Origin: Bilabrum cf. latius
Lineage: Eukaryota; Bigyra: Bicosoecida; Bigyra; Bicosoecida
NCBI GenBank assembly: GCA_965178125.1
Contig: OZ237737.1
Coordinates: 620,001 to 684,000, forward strand
DNA length: 64,000 nt
Reading direction: 5' to 3'
In this document: positions 27,138-38,849 of the stretch, one piece after another
Position numbering within the stretch: position 1 is the stretch's first letter
How the letters are laid out: each line of letters begins with the position of its first letter
Notes under the pieces: generated by a model
What the model saw: the letters and a program-made list of their open reading frames with translations, nothing else
Databases searched by the model: none
Told to the model about the DNA's origin: nothing
Translations under genes and position numbers: made by a program

Positions 27138-28985
27138 ATGAGATACGTTGGAAGCTCACGGCGAATGGCGGCTTCCAAACTCCCGATCGGATCTGCAGAC
27201 GTGGCGCACTTGTTTAGGTAGAGCATATCACATGGATTGAAAGACATCGGATTACTGTCGCCTGCAGGGCTTCAAGCTAGCAGGGCTAAGCTAGTCGGTG
27301 ATGGGCTAATGTTCGCGAACCAGGGCTCCTTGTACTTCGCACCATCCTTCGGTGAAAGCGGGTACAAATATGGTGAATCAACCGAGCTTCCGGCTTCCAA
27401 GGATAGTTTCACTTCACCACCTATGCAGCTAGAAGACAGCTTAGTCAGCTTCGCTGTGGGCGGCGGCAGCAAGCGCGAAGCAGAAGTGTGCAGCGTGGCT
27501 GGCAAGCCGTACGGCAAAGGGTTTCTGTACTGCAAAGGCCACGCAGATGGCAAAGTGTCAGTCGGTTTCGCCTCGGTGACTCATAGTGAGACTGTGCCCT
27601 CGGGAATCGAAGTGCTGTGGGAGGCTGCGGCATTTGTGCCAGAAGTCCGGTGCCAAGGCTGGTGCGGTGTTGACGTGGCCATTCGGCAATAGGAGGAAGG
27701 CATCGCCGTTCTGGTCGCGGCGGCTCACATCAACTCATCCCGTGGAGTAGTTGGGGTGGTGTCTGCACCGCCTGCAGCTGTAAGCGCGGCAACGGCTTCA
27801 GGCCCGCCGGCCTCAGGCTGCCCGTCAGCCACGCTGGAGTGGACTAGAGCCCTGCCCACGGCCACTTCAGCCGATGCGCTGTCTTGGGCCCAGGACCATA
27901 GTATTGCATCCAGCGATATGCTTTGTGTCGTGGATGGTGGCATGGTATATTCCTTCGCTGCATCGGACGCAGTTGGGCCGCTGCTGCCTCCATCGCGCCC
28001 TGGCGCGCCTCAGCCCGCGGTAGCGTCCTCCTCCTCCTCCTCGTCTGTGCCTGCGACTGTCAGCCCCTCCGCCTCCTCAAGTGCCTCTTCCGGTGGGGCT
28101 GCTGCTGCTGATGGGCCTGTTTTACTTGCGCTGGAGTCTCTGATGCGCCCTGCCGCGCTGGTCGGTGCAACAGCGGGAGCTGGTGACGCAGCGGAGTTGC
28201 CCGTCCTGAGCCCTGCTGCGGTGTCAGACGCGCGATCGTCCTCTGCCAAGAGCGGTGCCAGTGCTGCGCTTGACGTCAGGGCAATTGCAAGGGCGGGGAG
28301 CGCAGTAGTTGTAGCTGGGGCATCGAACTCCGTGTGCGCTGTGACCCACACAACTGATACTAGCAAGCCAGCCGCGGCTACCTCGGGCAGAATCTCTGGT
28401 CGGTGCATGGTGCCGGTCAAGCACGACGTGTTGGGGCTCGCGGCAACGAATGTTCCCTTGGAAGCAAGCGATGCCAAAGACGCGCCGCTACTCATGGTAT
28501 TTGCCGCCGGAGGCGACTACGAAGTCGTGTCGTCCGTTGTGCGAACGTGGGTGCAGAAGCAGCCAAAGAAGGGCGGGAAGGGTGGTAAGCGTGCCCGGCA
28601 ACAGAAGCCAGCTTCTGCCGCACCTACCGCATCGTCTGATCCAACTCCAAGTTCCGCGTCAGGTGCTGCCAGCAGCAGTGCTACGGCAGGCGGCAACGAC
28701 AGCACACATGCTGATGCTAGTGCTGGAGCGAGTGGCACTGAGAGTGCCACATCGGGCAGAAAGAAGGCGGTAGGAAGCGGCCCACCCGGTGGTTTGAAAG
28801 GAAGACTGACGTTAAAACAAGTCTCGGGGTTCAGAGTAGACGCAAGGATCGTGGGCATCGATGCAAGGGGCAGCCCGACAGGTGAGCGAGGCGTGGATTT
28901 GGCGGTTGTGACAGAAGCCGGAACGGTGTACCACGTGGCTCACGCGGAGAGAATGATTCCTAGCTGGTTGATTGCACAGGCGTGA
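27138..28985 (+). CDS. Unrecognised 615-aa protein, possible beta-propeller
   Basis: Open from ATG 27138 (alternative ATG 27165 in the same frame) to TGA 28983, with TAGs at 27219 and 27690. Residues 35-200 and 370-430 have alternating hydrophobic strands (GVDVAIRQ, GIAVLVAAAHINSS, GSAVVVAGASNSVCAV, APLLMVFAAGGDYEVV), which suggests an all-beta repeat fold. They are separated by Ser/Ala/Pro-rich linkers with a basic patch (QPKKGGKGGKRARQQK). The last 70 residues (LKQVSGFRVDARIVGIDA...GVDLAVVTEAGTVYHV) could be one more blade. I do not recognise the family. Confidence 0.7.
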
Positions 28986-29184
28986 TCGGATTGAGGGTAT
29001 TGCATCGTTATCGGTTCCATTCAGATCAGATCTGATTCAGATCGTTGACTACTGCTGCGCAGCCGGTTTTTCATCGCAGGGTCCACGACCACCAGCCAGG
29101 TCTTCTGTCCCATGTAGCACAGCTTCCTGCCAAATACACCCGCTTGGCTCTCGACGGATCCAAGCCGCATCCTGGCTAATTGGG

Positions 29185-32100
29185 TCACTCCGCCTTGCAC
29201 CCGCTCCATTCAAGCGACGCAAAGAGCGATTCACCTGTCTCCTCCCACGAGGCCTTGTCGATGTAGTCTCCAGACTCGGTCGATACGGCTCCTACCCCGG
29301 CGAGCACGCTGCCGCCCACGAGAGCATCGAACTGGCCGCATGGCCTCGGCTGTTCCTGCCACGCGCTCATCCAGCTGAGATCAGGGAACCGTCGCATCAT
29401 GCGAATGTGCCCCACCCGACCATGGCGGGGAGATTCATGCACCGACTGGAGCGCCTTGCGGGCAGCCTGGTGAAGCTCGCCCTAGGACACGACGGTGCAG
29501 GGCGAGTACTGGGGCGTGAACTCCTCGGCAAAATCATCAGCACCCATGCTAGTTCCTACAGAGGCATATGAGTACTGGCGGTCGCCCTCCACGTTCACCG
29601 CAGCCGCAGTGGTGAGTCGGAGCTCAGAGCACGCTGCTGCCAGCTCATCGCCCACACCATCAGTTGCATCCCTCCACGATAGCCGGCCTGCAGCCGCATC
29701 GGACCGGAGCTGCCCAGTGGAAGCCTCGGACAGACCAGGAAGAGACGCTAGACCTCCGCAAAACACACAGTCTGACAGCATCAGTCGCCGGATGGACGGT
29801 GGAAGGTGGGAACGCGTCACCTCTCCTGACCTCCTGCGTTTCTCCGTTGCCTCCAGATCCGCTGAATCGGGCACACCACAGTCGGAAGCTTCCACCATGC
29901 GGGCCAAGAGGCTTACTATACCACCGGAAGCTGTCGCTGCCTTCCCGGAAGCAGACAAGACAGTCTCCTGAAGCGCATCGTGCAGTGCATTGGTTGCCTC
30001 TGAGGCATACACCGCCCGCAAATGATCCTCCCCGGCGCCAGCTTCGCGGCCACCTTCAGGACGAAGCATGCAGCCACCTGTCGGCAGCAAGATGGCACCC
30101 GCTTTGTCGTCGTCGGCAGAATAGCCCTCATCTGCCAGATCAGGCAACCCCTCTGCGTCGAGCTTTTCCGTGAACATGCCGACAGCTCGACCTGCGAGCA
30201 CAGCCGACTCTCGCATGCACCGCGCAGCCCACAGTGCGTTGTAACCACTAGACCCCGACATATCAACCCCAGATTTCGGGGTTGTATTGAAACCCGCACC
30301 TTCGGCGCGATGCGTGCGCAGGTCCCACCACTGCGCCATGCGCCAATCGCCTGACCTCATCCTGGCCGCGAGGACTGCGTCGATCGCCGCGCCGCCAACC
30401 TCGCTCCGGACCACCGTCTTCAGAACCACCCGGCCGCCTTCCACTAGCCCGCAGCAGATGCCGCCATGGCTCGCCTCCACAGCGAACCCGTCCGATCGCC
30501 CCTGAGCAGCGAGTGACATCGCGAGTGAGGAGCGGTAGCACACTGAAGACGCGACGGACCCCTCGATCAGCCTCTCAGTGCATCTTGCCCTGTGCTTCGC
30601 TCCATCAGCGACGGCGGTAAGGGTGGCACCGCTCTCCACCACAAGCACGCTGGGTAGCTCCCCTGTCGCAGGAACACCTGCCCCTGCGCGAGTAATGCCT
30701 CGCCGGGCAAGCACCTCCCACCTGTCGTAGTCCAGCACTACACCGCCCTGCACCGGCCAGAACTGGTTCGAGCTGCTTTCCCTGTCGTCTACTGCTGCCC
30801 ATCGGTTGTACGCATTGCTTCCGATATACAGCTGCGCGCTCGAGGCATCCGCAAGGAAAGCAGATGCGCGACCAGTCTCTGATGCGGCGCTAGCAGAGCC
30901 CTCGTCACCCTCGCTGGGAGACTCAAACCCATCAGAATCGACGCAGCTTGCCCCAACAAACCCTGGCTGCCTAGATCCGGCGCGGCAAGACCTGGTGTGA
31001 AGGCTGCCAACGTCTAAAACGGCACAGCCGTACGCTTCTGAACCCGCAGCTACGTCGGGACGAGCACCTGTCGAGCCGCCCTCTGGCCCTCCATCATCTG
31101 CGATGCCACCAACTGCATCGTTGGAACCGGCTCCTGATGAAGGACTGTCTAGCACACTGCTGGCATCGTGTTGGCTGCGGAGCTTGGCGATTTGCGCCGC
31201 GAATGAGTTGCCGCTGCCCCCGCCCCCGTTCCCGCCAGCAGTCAGCTGCAGTGCCTGGGCCACGCGGAAAGAGTATCTTTTCTTGAGTCTCTGCCGCACG
31301 TCCTTTCCCCTGGCCGACTTAATGGCACTGGGGCTGGGCTTCAGTGGTGTCACAACGTCCCTAGATTCATCGCCTTCCTCGTCGTCGTCCTCATCTTCCT
31401 CGTCAGCTACAAGCGCGTCGAGGTCCAGCGACAGCCCCGCAGGTGTCTTTCCATCTGATCCTGGTTTGCTTTGACCTCCATCGACACGCACTTGAGAGGC
31501 CGCGGTGGGGGCCTCTCCGCCGCCCGGAGCGGACTGGCGCGGAGGCGGGCGCGGCTTCATGGAGGGGCGCTTGGGCCTGGGCGGATTGTCGCTGCTGGTG
31601 GACGACCCGGTTCCGGCAGCAGTCGACGAGGGCGGCATCGGCTTGGGTGGGGGCCCAGGGGCAACCACTGGGTTGTCCGCTGCTGCGAGTTGCTCCAGCG
31701 ACATGCCCTCTGGGATCGCATCGGGCGAGTCTCGGCGGCTGCTGGTTGTCTGGCCTGCCTCTGCCGGCGCCGATGACTCTGCAGCATCCTGCCTGTCATC
31801 GGAGGATATCGAAGATGGGGGTGATTCTGGATTGGAAGGCGCAGCCAACCCTGCGTCCATGCCACTGCCGCCTTTAGAAGCGCCGCTCTGGTCGCCTGAG
31901 CCATGGTACCCGCTCGCACGTTCAGGCACGTCAGCGACGTCCACGTCCTGCTGCATCTCCCTAAGCGCCGGTCGGTGGCCCAGGATGTCCTCCACGTCGG
32001 CATCTGCAGAGGCCCTTGCAGATGAGAAGAACACTCGTGGGGGTATGTCCAGCGCAGCAGACGCCCCCAGCAGCCCGCTGCCATGCCCAGACCGCCGGCC

Positions 32101-33165
32101 GGCAGTGATACGGTCCTTTTCTTTCTCTGCCTCGAGGGCGTCCTGCTCAGCCCGCTGCAGCAGCTCGAGAGAGGTCTCCTTGGTGACATCATCGGCCTCA
32201 ATCTCAGCGATCAGCGCCGCCACCTCCTCGGGAGACGGCTCATCGGCTGCCAGTAGTCGTTCTTGCGCATGGCCAGGTGGTACAGCATCAGCCTTGTGTG
32301 GACTCTCCTAGCCCTCTCCATCATCGCTGTCATCGTCCTCCTCGTCCACCAGCTGCGCACCCACGTCAGATAGATCGATGGCTTTGCCTGCTTTCGCCCC
32401 ATTTCCACGGCGAGATTGGCGCTCGGCGGCATGCTGGGTCCCCGCAGCGAGCATCTCCTCGATCGCGGAGCTCCGATGCTCGCCCTGAGCGACGGCGCCA
32501 AGCAGCGTGCCGTAGGCTGCGTCTTGGAGAGCTGCTCTCTCACGTCTTACCCACGACTACGTCGGGCGGAGGTAGCTCGGGGAGGCGCGCCCCGCGGGCG
32601 ACGCCCCTGGTCGCCTCTACGACGGTGACGAAGGCGAACCATGTCGGGGCGATTTGGCTGGGCTGCGGGAGGGGATACGTTTCGATGGAGTTTTCGATGG
32701 ACTACCACGGGCAGCCATACGCGCTGGTGCGTGCCGTTTTGCCACTCCTGATGCAGCGGCGCTCCTTAGCATCTTCTTCTAGTCGCGCAAGCTAGCGGTG
32801 GTCACTCGACGTAGCAGCTTTGCAGCCGCCTATCGCTTGTCCAGGGGAAGTCGATCGAATTTTGAACCATCTAGCGGCTTTAATGCATTATCAATGTATG
32901 CTTCAGAAAGCTTTTGGCGCGCCAGAGATTCACCTGCCTTTCGGCTACCTCGAGCGGACACCCTTCCTGCTTCTCGTGGAGATGCATCAGGGCGAGTGCA
33001 AGCCAAGCTACTTTCATCCGTGTCTTCAATGCTAGATTGCCCACGCCAATGTGACAGAATCCTGGCCGGGTCACCCCCTCGTAGCTTTAGATCTTCAGCT
33101 AGCGCTTCAACTTGAGACTCAAGCTGTGCGACCTTTCGATTTAGCCGCCTGTCTCGGGCCTACAT
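29185..33165 (-). CDS. Divergent actin-related protein with ~700-residue N-terminal extension
   Basis: A single open frame of 1326 codons from ATG 33165 to TGA 29185; seven TAGs, including codon 2. Residues 1-60 start as a coiled coil (RRLNRKVAQLESQVEALAED). Residues 60-700 are Ser/Pro/Gly-rich with acidic runs (DEEDDDSDDGEG, DEEDEDDDEEGDES). From about residue 710 an actin fold appears: CAVLDVGSLHTRSCRAG (phosphate loop 1), FWPVQGGVVLDYDRWEVL, a degenerate phosphate-2 region, SDCVFCGGLASLPGL and ALVGGSVLAGVG...DKASWEETG (cf. WIGGSILASL...EYDESG in actin). The fold is enlarged by insertions, and key nucleotide-binding residues seem altered, so ATP binding is doubtful. I cannot assign it to a known Arp class. 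The start codon lies 44 bp from the divergent Smr gene. Confidence 0.8.
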
Positions 33166-33209
33166 TCACACACAAAGGCGCACTTCGCAGAAAATTCACG
33201 TAGATTGTT
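33166..33209. promoter_or_regulatory. Very short bidirectional start region, ARP / Smr genes
   Basis: Only 44 bp separate the two divergent ATGs. Either the real starts are a little further in (the Smr gene has Met codons at 33270 and 33345), or the promoters overlap the coding sequence. Confidence 0.3.
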
Positions 33210-34619
33210 ATGTTTGATCGCTTGGACCCGCCGATAGCAGCTGTCCTGGTGTGGGGTGGCCCGAATCCGATGGCTGGCGGTCGCACATCCGGAGCCGGCG
33301 GTGGCAATCGTGGTCGCTGCGCCCCCGCACACAGCAGTGCGTCAATGGACAAGAAAGCGCAGAGGAAAGCCCGAAAGCAAGAACGACAAGCAAAGAAGAG
33401 AGCCGAGCAATCCATATCGCTCGGTCGCAAAGGGTCAGGCGGAGATAGCGCAGGCCAACATGCCTCAGTGTCGTTGCAAGACCAGCTTGCGCCAGCATCT
33501 GCAAGAAGCCAGTATGACGATATAGAATCAACAACTACTGGTGGTCATCATCCACTTGTTGCTGGAATGGCGGCATCTACAGCCAAAGCTCTTGCCGAAC
33601 CTCACTTGCGGGAGGGTGGACCATATGACTTCGTCTCAAGGCAAAAGTTGTTGAGATTGCAGAGCCAGTTCAGTCAGTGCCTAGCGTCTGAGGTAGAAAT
33701 AGTATATCGTCGGGCCATGGGGATCGAAGAGATCGCGAGAGCTGCCCTTGCGAGGGAATTCGGCGCCCCTGTCGCTTAGCAGCCTGCTCTCGATGCAGGT
33801 GCAGGTGAGCGGCCAAAAACAATAGCAATCGGAGCACGTCCCCGAATTGATGCATCTAGTACGCATGGCAGCTATTCAGCTAGCCCGTCTGCGAGTGTGG
33901 CTCGCGGCGGTGGATCTGCAGCTGCCCCTCGTCTCTCACCTAGTGAGCAAGCCGAGTGCGCGGCTCTCGCCAGAGATCTCGAGTGGATGAACACAGGAGA
34001 GGGGGTTAGAGAGCTCTTCAAGCGAGAGAGAGCCACTGCAGCGTCCATGTCTACCGCAATTCGTGTCGCTGCTCAGCGGGCTGGGACTGGGTACGACCCC
34101 AAGCTGCCCCAGATGGTGAAAGTGCGGGATACCGAGCAATCAAGGGCGGCTAGCAGGATATTCGCTGCTCGAAATGAGACGTTGCTGGACGTATTGGGTG
34201 GGGCGGTGCCGCCGCAAGCCTTCGCCGGGTTGCCATCAGAATCTCTATCCCGATCGGGAGGGCGAACCGATAGCGCCGAGGTGGAGACGGTGAGGATGAC
34301 GAGGGCAGCGGGGATGGGCGCACTTCCAGTGGACATGCACGGCCTGCTACCAAAGGAAGCAGGGCATGTTTTGATGTGGTTGCTAGATACAATCAGGGCA
34401 GCCACGTCAGCCGGGGGGCCAGCAACAGCCGGCCCAGGTAGCGGGGAGGTGAAGTGGCTTGCCTGCGTCGTAGGAACGGGGCACCATTCAGAGCTAGGGA
34501 AAGAAGGCGGGTCGCTGGCACCTGCGGTACGGGACTGTTTGGAGAGCAGGAATGAGGCATTCTGTGAGCCTAGAGCAGTGGATGGCAAGCGAGGAGGGGC
34601 TCTTATGGTGCGGCTGTGA
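33210..34619 (+). CDS. Smr (MutS-related) domain protein with DUF1771-like helix
   Basis: Frame open from ATG 33210 to TGA 34617 with one TAG (33777); 469 aa. Near the N-terminus is a highly basic helix (KKAQRKARKQERQAKKRAEQ). Around residues 245-300 a helical segment (ELFKRERATAASMSTAIRVA) resembles the DUF1771 region that precedes Smr domains. The C-terminal Smr domain shows the family signature DMHGLLPKEAGHVLMWLLD, then VVGTGHHSELG (the [TS]G-x-G-x-HS element) and a final GGALMVRL strand. Smr domains bind or nick nucleic acids, and eukaryotic members act in RNA quality control or DNA processing; which applies here is unknown. The true start may be Met 33345, because the first 45 residues are Gly-rich. 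Confidence 0.82.
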
Positions 34620-34700
34620 GAGAGAGCTGTGCACGCACTGCAAATATGCACACCCGGAATCCGGTTCATTGTTCAAGTTACGGTATACCCTTCCATCATA

Positions 34701-37700
34701 TTACCCCAATGGCAAACTAAACCCAGCAGACCCGTCCGATCCCACCGGCTTTCCACCCGCCCGCATGGGGCTGAGCAGCGTCGAGTGCCTTCCGCTGAGA
34801 CCCACCGCAGATGGCCTCGCGATCATGGTGTGCGACCGGCTGTGCTTCAATCGAGTCCCGCCTGAGGCGGGCGGCTACGCTACGGGCTGTCCCTGTGCTG
34901 CAGCATGAAGGTTCGTCATTGACATGCCAGACACTGACAGTCCAGATCGCCTCCCGCCACGATCTCCGCTGCCAACCACAGCAGTACCGTGATGGACTAG
35001 AGTGAGTGAAGCTGGCGCAACCCCCTGATCGAGCCTGATGCCAGCCTGCAACCCCTGACGAGTTGATCCGCTGGAATATAGCTAGGTCCCTGGGCTGGCC
35101 CGAGAGGCGCCGCCCATGCCGAATACCGCGTGGTCCACCGGTGTGCCTGCCCCCTTCTCGTTCGTGTCTCCATTTTTAGCCGGCGGCTCCATACCTCTGC
35201 TGTTCCTAGCTGTATGGCTGCCGAAAACGTGAGCTAATCCCCGTTGACTTAGCTTCGATGGTGCATGTGTGGTAACGTGCGATTCAGGCTAAAGACGTTG
35301 AGCTTGAGCTTCACCAGCACCACTGGCAGGTCTGCTTTGCAACGTTCGTGGCATATCAACTGCTTTTGTAGGCGAGAGCTGGGAGGGTACTTGCTTGCTC
35401 CATTGCTCGCCATGGTCTTTTTGCATCTGCTTTGACCTGGACAGCTTGAATGGTTTTGCACTCTGCTTGCGGGCCATAGATGGCGATAGGCCGGGGGTGC
35501 TTGCAGCGGGCTTAGCCTTGCCCTTACTTTTGGGTATGCCAGGTACACCTCGGCGAGGAGAACGGGACCGCACTGTTCCGCTGGATCGACCGCCATGCAA
35601 AGTTGATCTATCCCTCGTCTTGGCCGACACACCCAGTGTCTCCTTGAACAAAGGACGAGGAGACCGCGAGCCTTTTGCGGGAGGCCTCATTGAGCTTACT
35701 GCTGGCTCCTTGGATGGGCCACTCTCTAGAGTCGCTCGCGCGGGAGCCCTTCGAGCACCCTACTGCTTCTCTATGGTTGCCAGCCTGGGTCTCAGGCGCT
35801 GGATGCCACTCAAGTTCTTGGTCCGCTCTGCGGCTTTCCTGCTGGCAATCGTGGCTATGGCCTCCTCTGCTTTTTTGATGAGCCCACTGTCCTTCTGCTT
35901 CGACTCTCTGAAGCTCTGCAGTCGCCGCATGGCTGCGCCTGGCTTGATGAGCTCGTTGAAGGCCTATCTTGCCGACTCGCCCGGACTTGGCCGCGATCGA
36001 GCGTGTGCCAACGCGGAGTGCACAGGTGATCGACTAATTTCCCGGGCTCTGTCCGCAGCCCCGCCATGGAATCGTGAGGTAGCCTTGCCAGTTGCAGGGG
36101 CTCGCAACGGAGAGGCAGCGGCGGGTGACACACCACTAGAAGCCCCGGGTGCGGCCATCGCGTCGCCATCTCCAGCCGCGAGGCCGCTCGAGCCCATATC
36201 AAGTGTGGCCAGGCCGCTCGGCAGCGGCGAATCAGTGGCAGGCGACTTGAACACGTTGAGGACAAGCGTGAAGCCTCGATAGCCAGCCCGCCGGAGCGTA
36301 GGCTCATGGAAGTCAGCAAGTACCGGCATCCCGCTGGGTGCGAACGGCAGCTCAGGCAACGGACCAGTTGCACGAGCAATCGAAAGCTACAGATGATCGT
36401 CAACGACTAAGCGCTTGGGTGCTTTCTTCGCTGTTGCACCCTAGCCCTAGGCCTATCCCGGCGTTTCTGGCGAATTCACGGCCTGCGGCAATTCTGCCAA
36501 GGCGCCCAGCAAAGACTGGGCGCGCATGATTGGAGACAGTCCAAGAGCGCCCTGCCAGGGCCGCTGCTCTTCGGCTTCTGATGTGGCGGGGCGACCCGCC
36601 TCAGACCCCTGAGATTCAGCTGGAGCTGTGGGCACATCACAATCAGTTGCCTTTGGGCCATCGACATCAGCCGTCTGGCTACCCTTCCCTTTCCGGCGCG
36701 AAGACAGCGCGGCGAACTTCTTGTGGCCAGAGAGAAGGAGCGGCCGCTCCAGCCTATCCCACACGAGCCGCCTGCCGAGCACGTCACAGTGTGAAGCTTC
36801 GTCAACCGGAGGGGATGCCTTCGACAGCTTCTCAGCGTCAAGCCACCAGATATTCTCATCGTCCGAGGCGTGGCCATACATGACATCACTGTCGTTGTCG
36901 GACACCACGATGCCGTCATCCACATCCTCTGCGTCCTCGTCGCTGCTGTCTGCCGCGGCTGCGGACCCTGCCCTGGCGGCAGCGGCTTTGGAAGCGACAG
37001 CAGCGGCCTTTTTGGTCGTAGTGGTCGCAGCGTCGGCATCAGGAGCCGACACTGCGGGGAACCACGGATCAGCCACGATAGTCACGAGTCGGTCCACCAT
37101 GACGTCGACCTGCCTCTTGTGCCAAGCGTTCTGGTAGGTCAGCGAGGGGTTCGTGTTGACCTCAATGAGCCACACGTTCATGTTGGAGTCCACCATGAAG
37201 TCGTACCCTAGCAGTTCAAAGCGCTGCCTGCTCGAACTTGCAGGCTTGAGGCCGAATCCCCACTCCTTGCAGCCCGCAGCGTACGCTGGACTCGGTCTGT
37301 TCACGTGCAGCGCCCTGAACGTGTCACGTACCAGCTCGCACATGCGGTCCCACACGCCGCCTCGCCCCCACAGCAGCACCATTCCCAGCCTCTTTTCATC
37401 TGCGCTGCAATCCCTTGGCAGCTTGCCCGAGATTGGCTCTGAAGTGGCGTTGGCAGCAAGGTCGGCTCTGGCTCGATCCGTGCCGCCCTTCTCACGAAGG
37501 GGCAATCCATCCGTGCTGAGCCCACGCTAGATCCACCACGCTTCCATCAATACTTTTAGCCTCGCTTCGTCCCATGGTTCCTTTGGTGCGGCGCGGCCAG
37601 TGCTCCCAGGCGTGCCGGCTCCACTAGCGGCAGGCATGGATGGTTCGCTATCAGCATCACTAGCGGCAGAAGTACCGCCAACCCCAACATCGCCGGTCTA

Positions 37701-38663
37701 ATCGCCTTTCTCCCCTGTCCCTGGCCCTCCTCCTCCCAAACCCCGGGTGCCCCCACTAGCAACCTGCGACCAGAAGGCGCTGCCCAGGCATGCCGCGAGG
37801 TCATCCATGCTCGCGGTGTTGCCCTCCTCGTGCTCGCCCAGCCGAGGGTTGTGCACCTGCTGGCAGTAGTTGGTCAGATGCACCAATCGATCCGTGACGT
37901 CCATGCGGAAGCCCTCGCTGGAGGTGCGCAGGTAGGCCGGGCCGTACACGTAGACCGACCCATCGTCATCGATTGCCGTCCAAAGCCTCAGGTCGAATTT
38001 ACGACTGTCGTAGAGCATGGGGTTCTCGATGTACTTCTGTACAAGCCAGACCGGCATCTACCCCATGCTTGCCTTGTTTCCTTTCTTTGCAAGGAACGAC
38101 TCGATAGCACCGAATGTGTCTTCTACCTGAATGCCAATCCCGCGGTTGAGGGAGCTGGGCTTGATCAGCCACATGTTCTTGCAACCTTCCAAGGCAGCGT
38201 ATCGCTGGAATGCATCGGCAAAGTCTGCCCATCCCGCCCACGTCTGCGGCTCGGCCCGTTTCGGTAGCACGACAAATGTCGGCGGCACGGACAGGAAGCA
38301 ATCCTCACGGCGCTCCGTGTAGTACCTGTGCATGGCAGCAAACAGCTTGTCTTTCGAACACAATGGTGCAGTAGAGCCCAGGTGATTAGATGTCTGCCGG
38401 AGGCGAACTTGTACGTGCCGCCTCTTGAAATTCGAGCTTGCAGGCCAAAGCTTCCTAGCTGTCGCTTTCCACACCAGGTTCACCGCCAGGCTCGGTTTCG
38501 ATTCATCGTAACCCCTCTAGTCCTCCTTCTAACGTAATTCGCGCCAACCTCTCCACCACCGGCGCCGCAGCGCTTTTCTGATTGGTTTTGTATTGTTTCC
38601 GCCAAGGTAGGAGTGCCAAATTAGAGGCTTGCCAGCGGGAAGATGGAGCTCTTTCCGATCCAT
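34701..38663 (-). CDS. Tubulin-tyrosine-ligase-like (TTLL) amino-acid ligase
   Basis: Ligates Glu or Gly onto tubulin tails or other proteins. ATG 38663 to TAA 34701, 1320 aa, no intron needed. The start was chosen because it yields the TTLL opening IWHSYLGGNNTKPIRKALRRRWW. Then follow NMWLIKPSSLNRGIGI (ATP loop), VQKYIENPMLYDSRKFDLRLW, HLTNYCQQ, and the catalytic end FELLGYDFMVDSNMNVWLIE followed by VNTNPSLTYQN, with the metal-binding Glu and Asn intact. A Ser/Gly/Thr-rich insert (37530-37760) splits the domain. The last ~600 residues are disordered, basic and Ser/Pro-rich, a likely microtubule-binding tail. About 14 TAGs, including three within five codons at 36441-36455. The TAA stop is one of three in the window. 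The C-terminal tail past 35290 is the least certain part. Confidence 0.88.
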
Positions 38664-38849
38664 CCCCGCTCAAGCTAGCGAATTATCTATGTAAGTACGA
38701 TTTTCAACGGAGTACAAGCGAAATATTGGACAGGTACTTCCGTATACCCCTGTTTTTCTTTGCACGCCAAACGACACGGAAGGGTGCAGCCCACTGTACT
38801 GCCATCATGGTTGCGAGAGCGGCACATTGGGTCAAGTTTGAGTAGAAGT
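38664..38849. promoter_or_regulatory. Divergent promoter region, TTLL / BPNT2
   Basis: 186 bp between divergent start codons; no recognised motif. Confidence 0.3.

Noticed and set aside
32524-32560. 34-bp intron in the ARP gene (gtaagacg...gacgcag)
   Set aside because: The frame is already open through it when TAG is Gln (RPTQSWVRRERAALQDAAYG), so no splice is needed.
34552-34908. 118-aa plus-strand ORF overlapping the end of the Smr gene (WCGCEREL...)
   Set aside because: No recognisable family; it overlaps the Smr 3' end and the open TTLL tail on the other strand.
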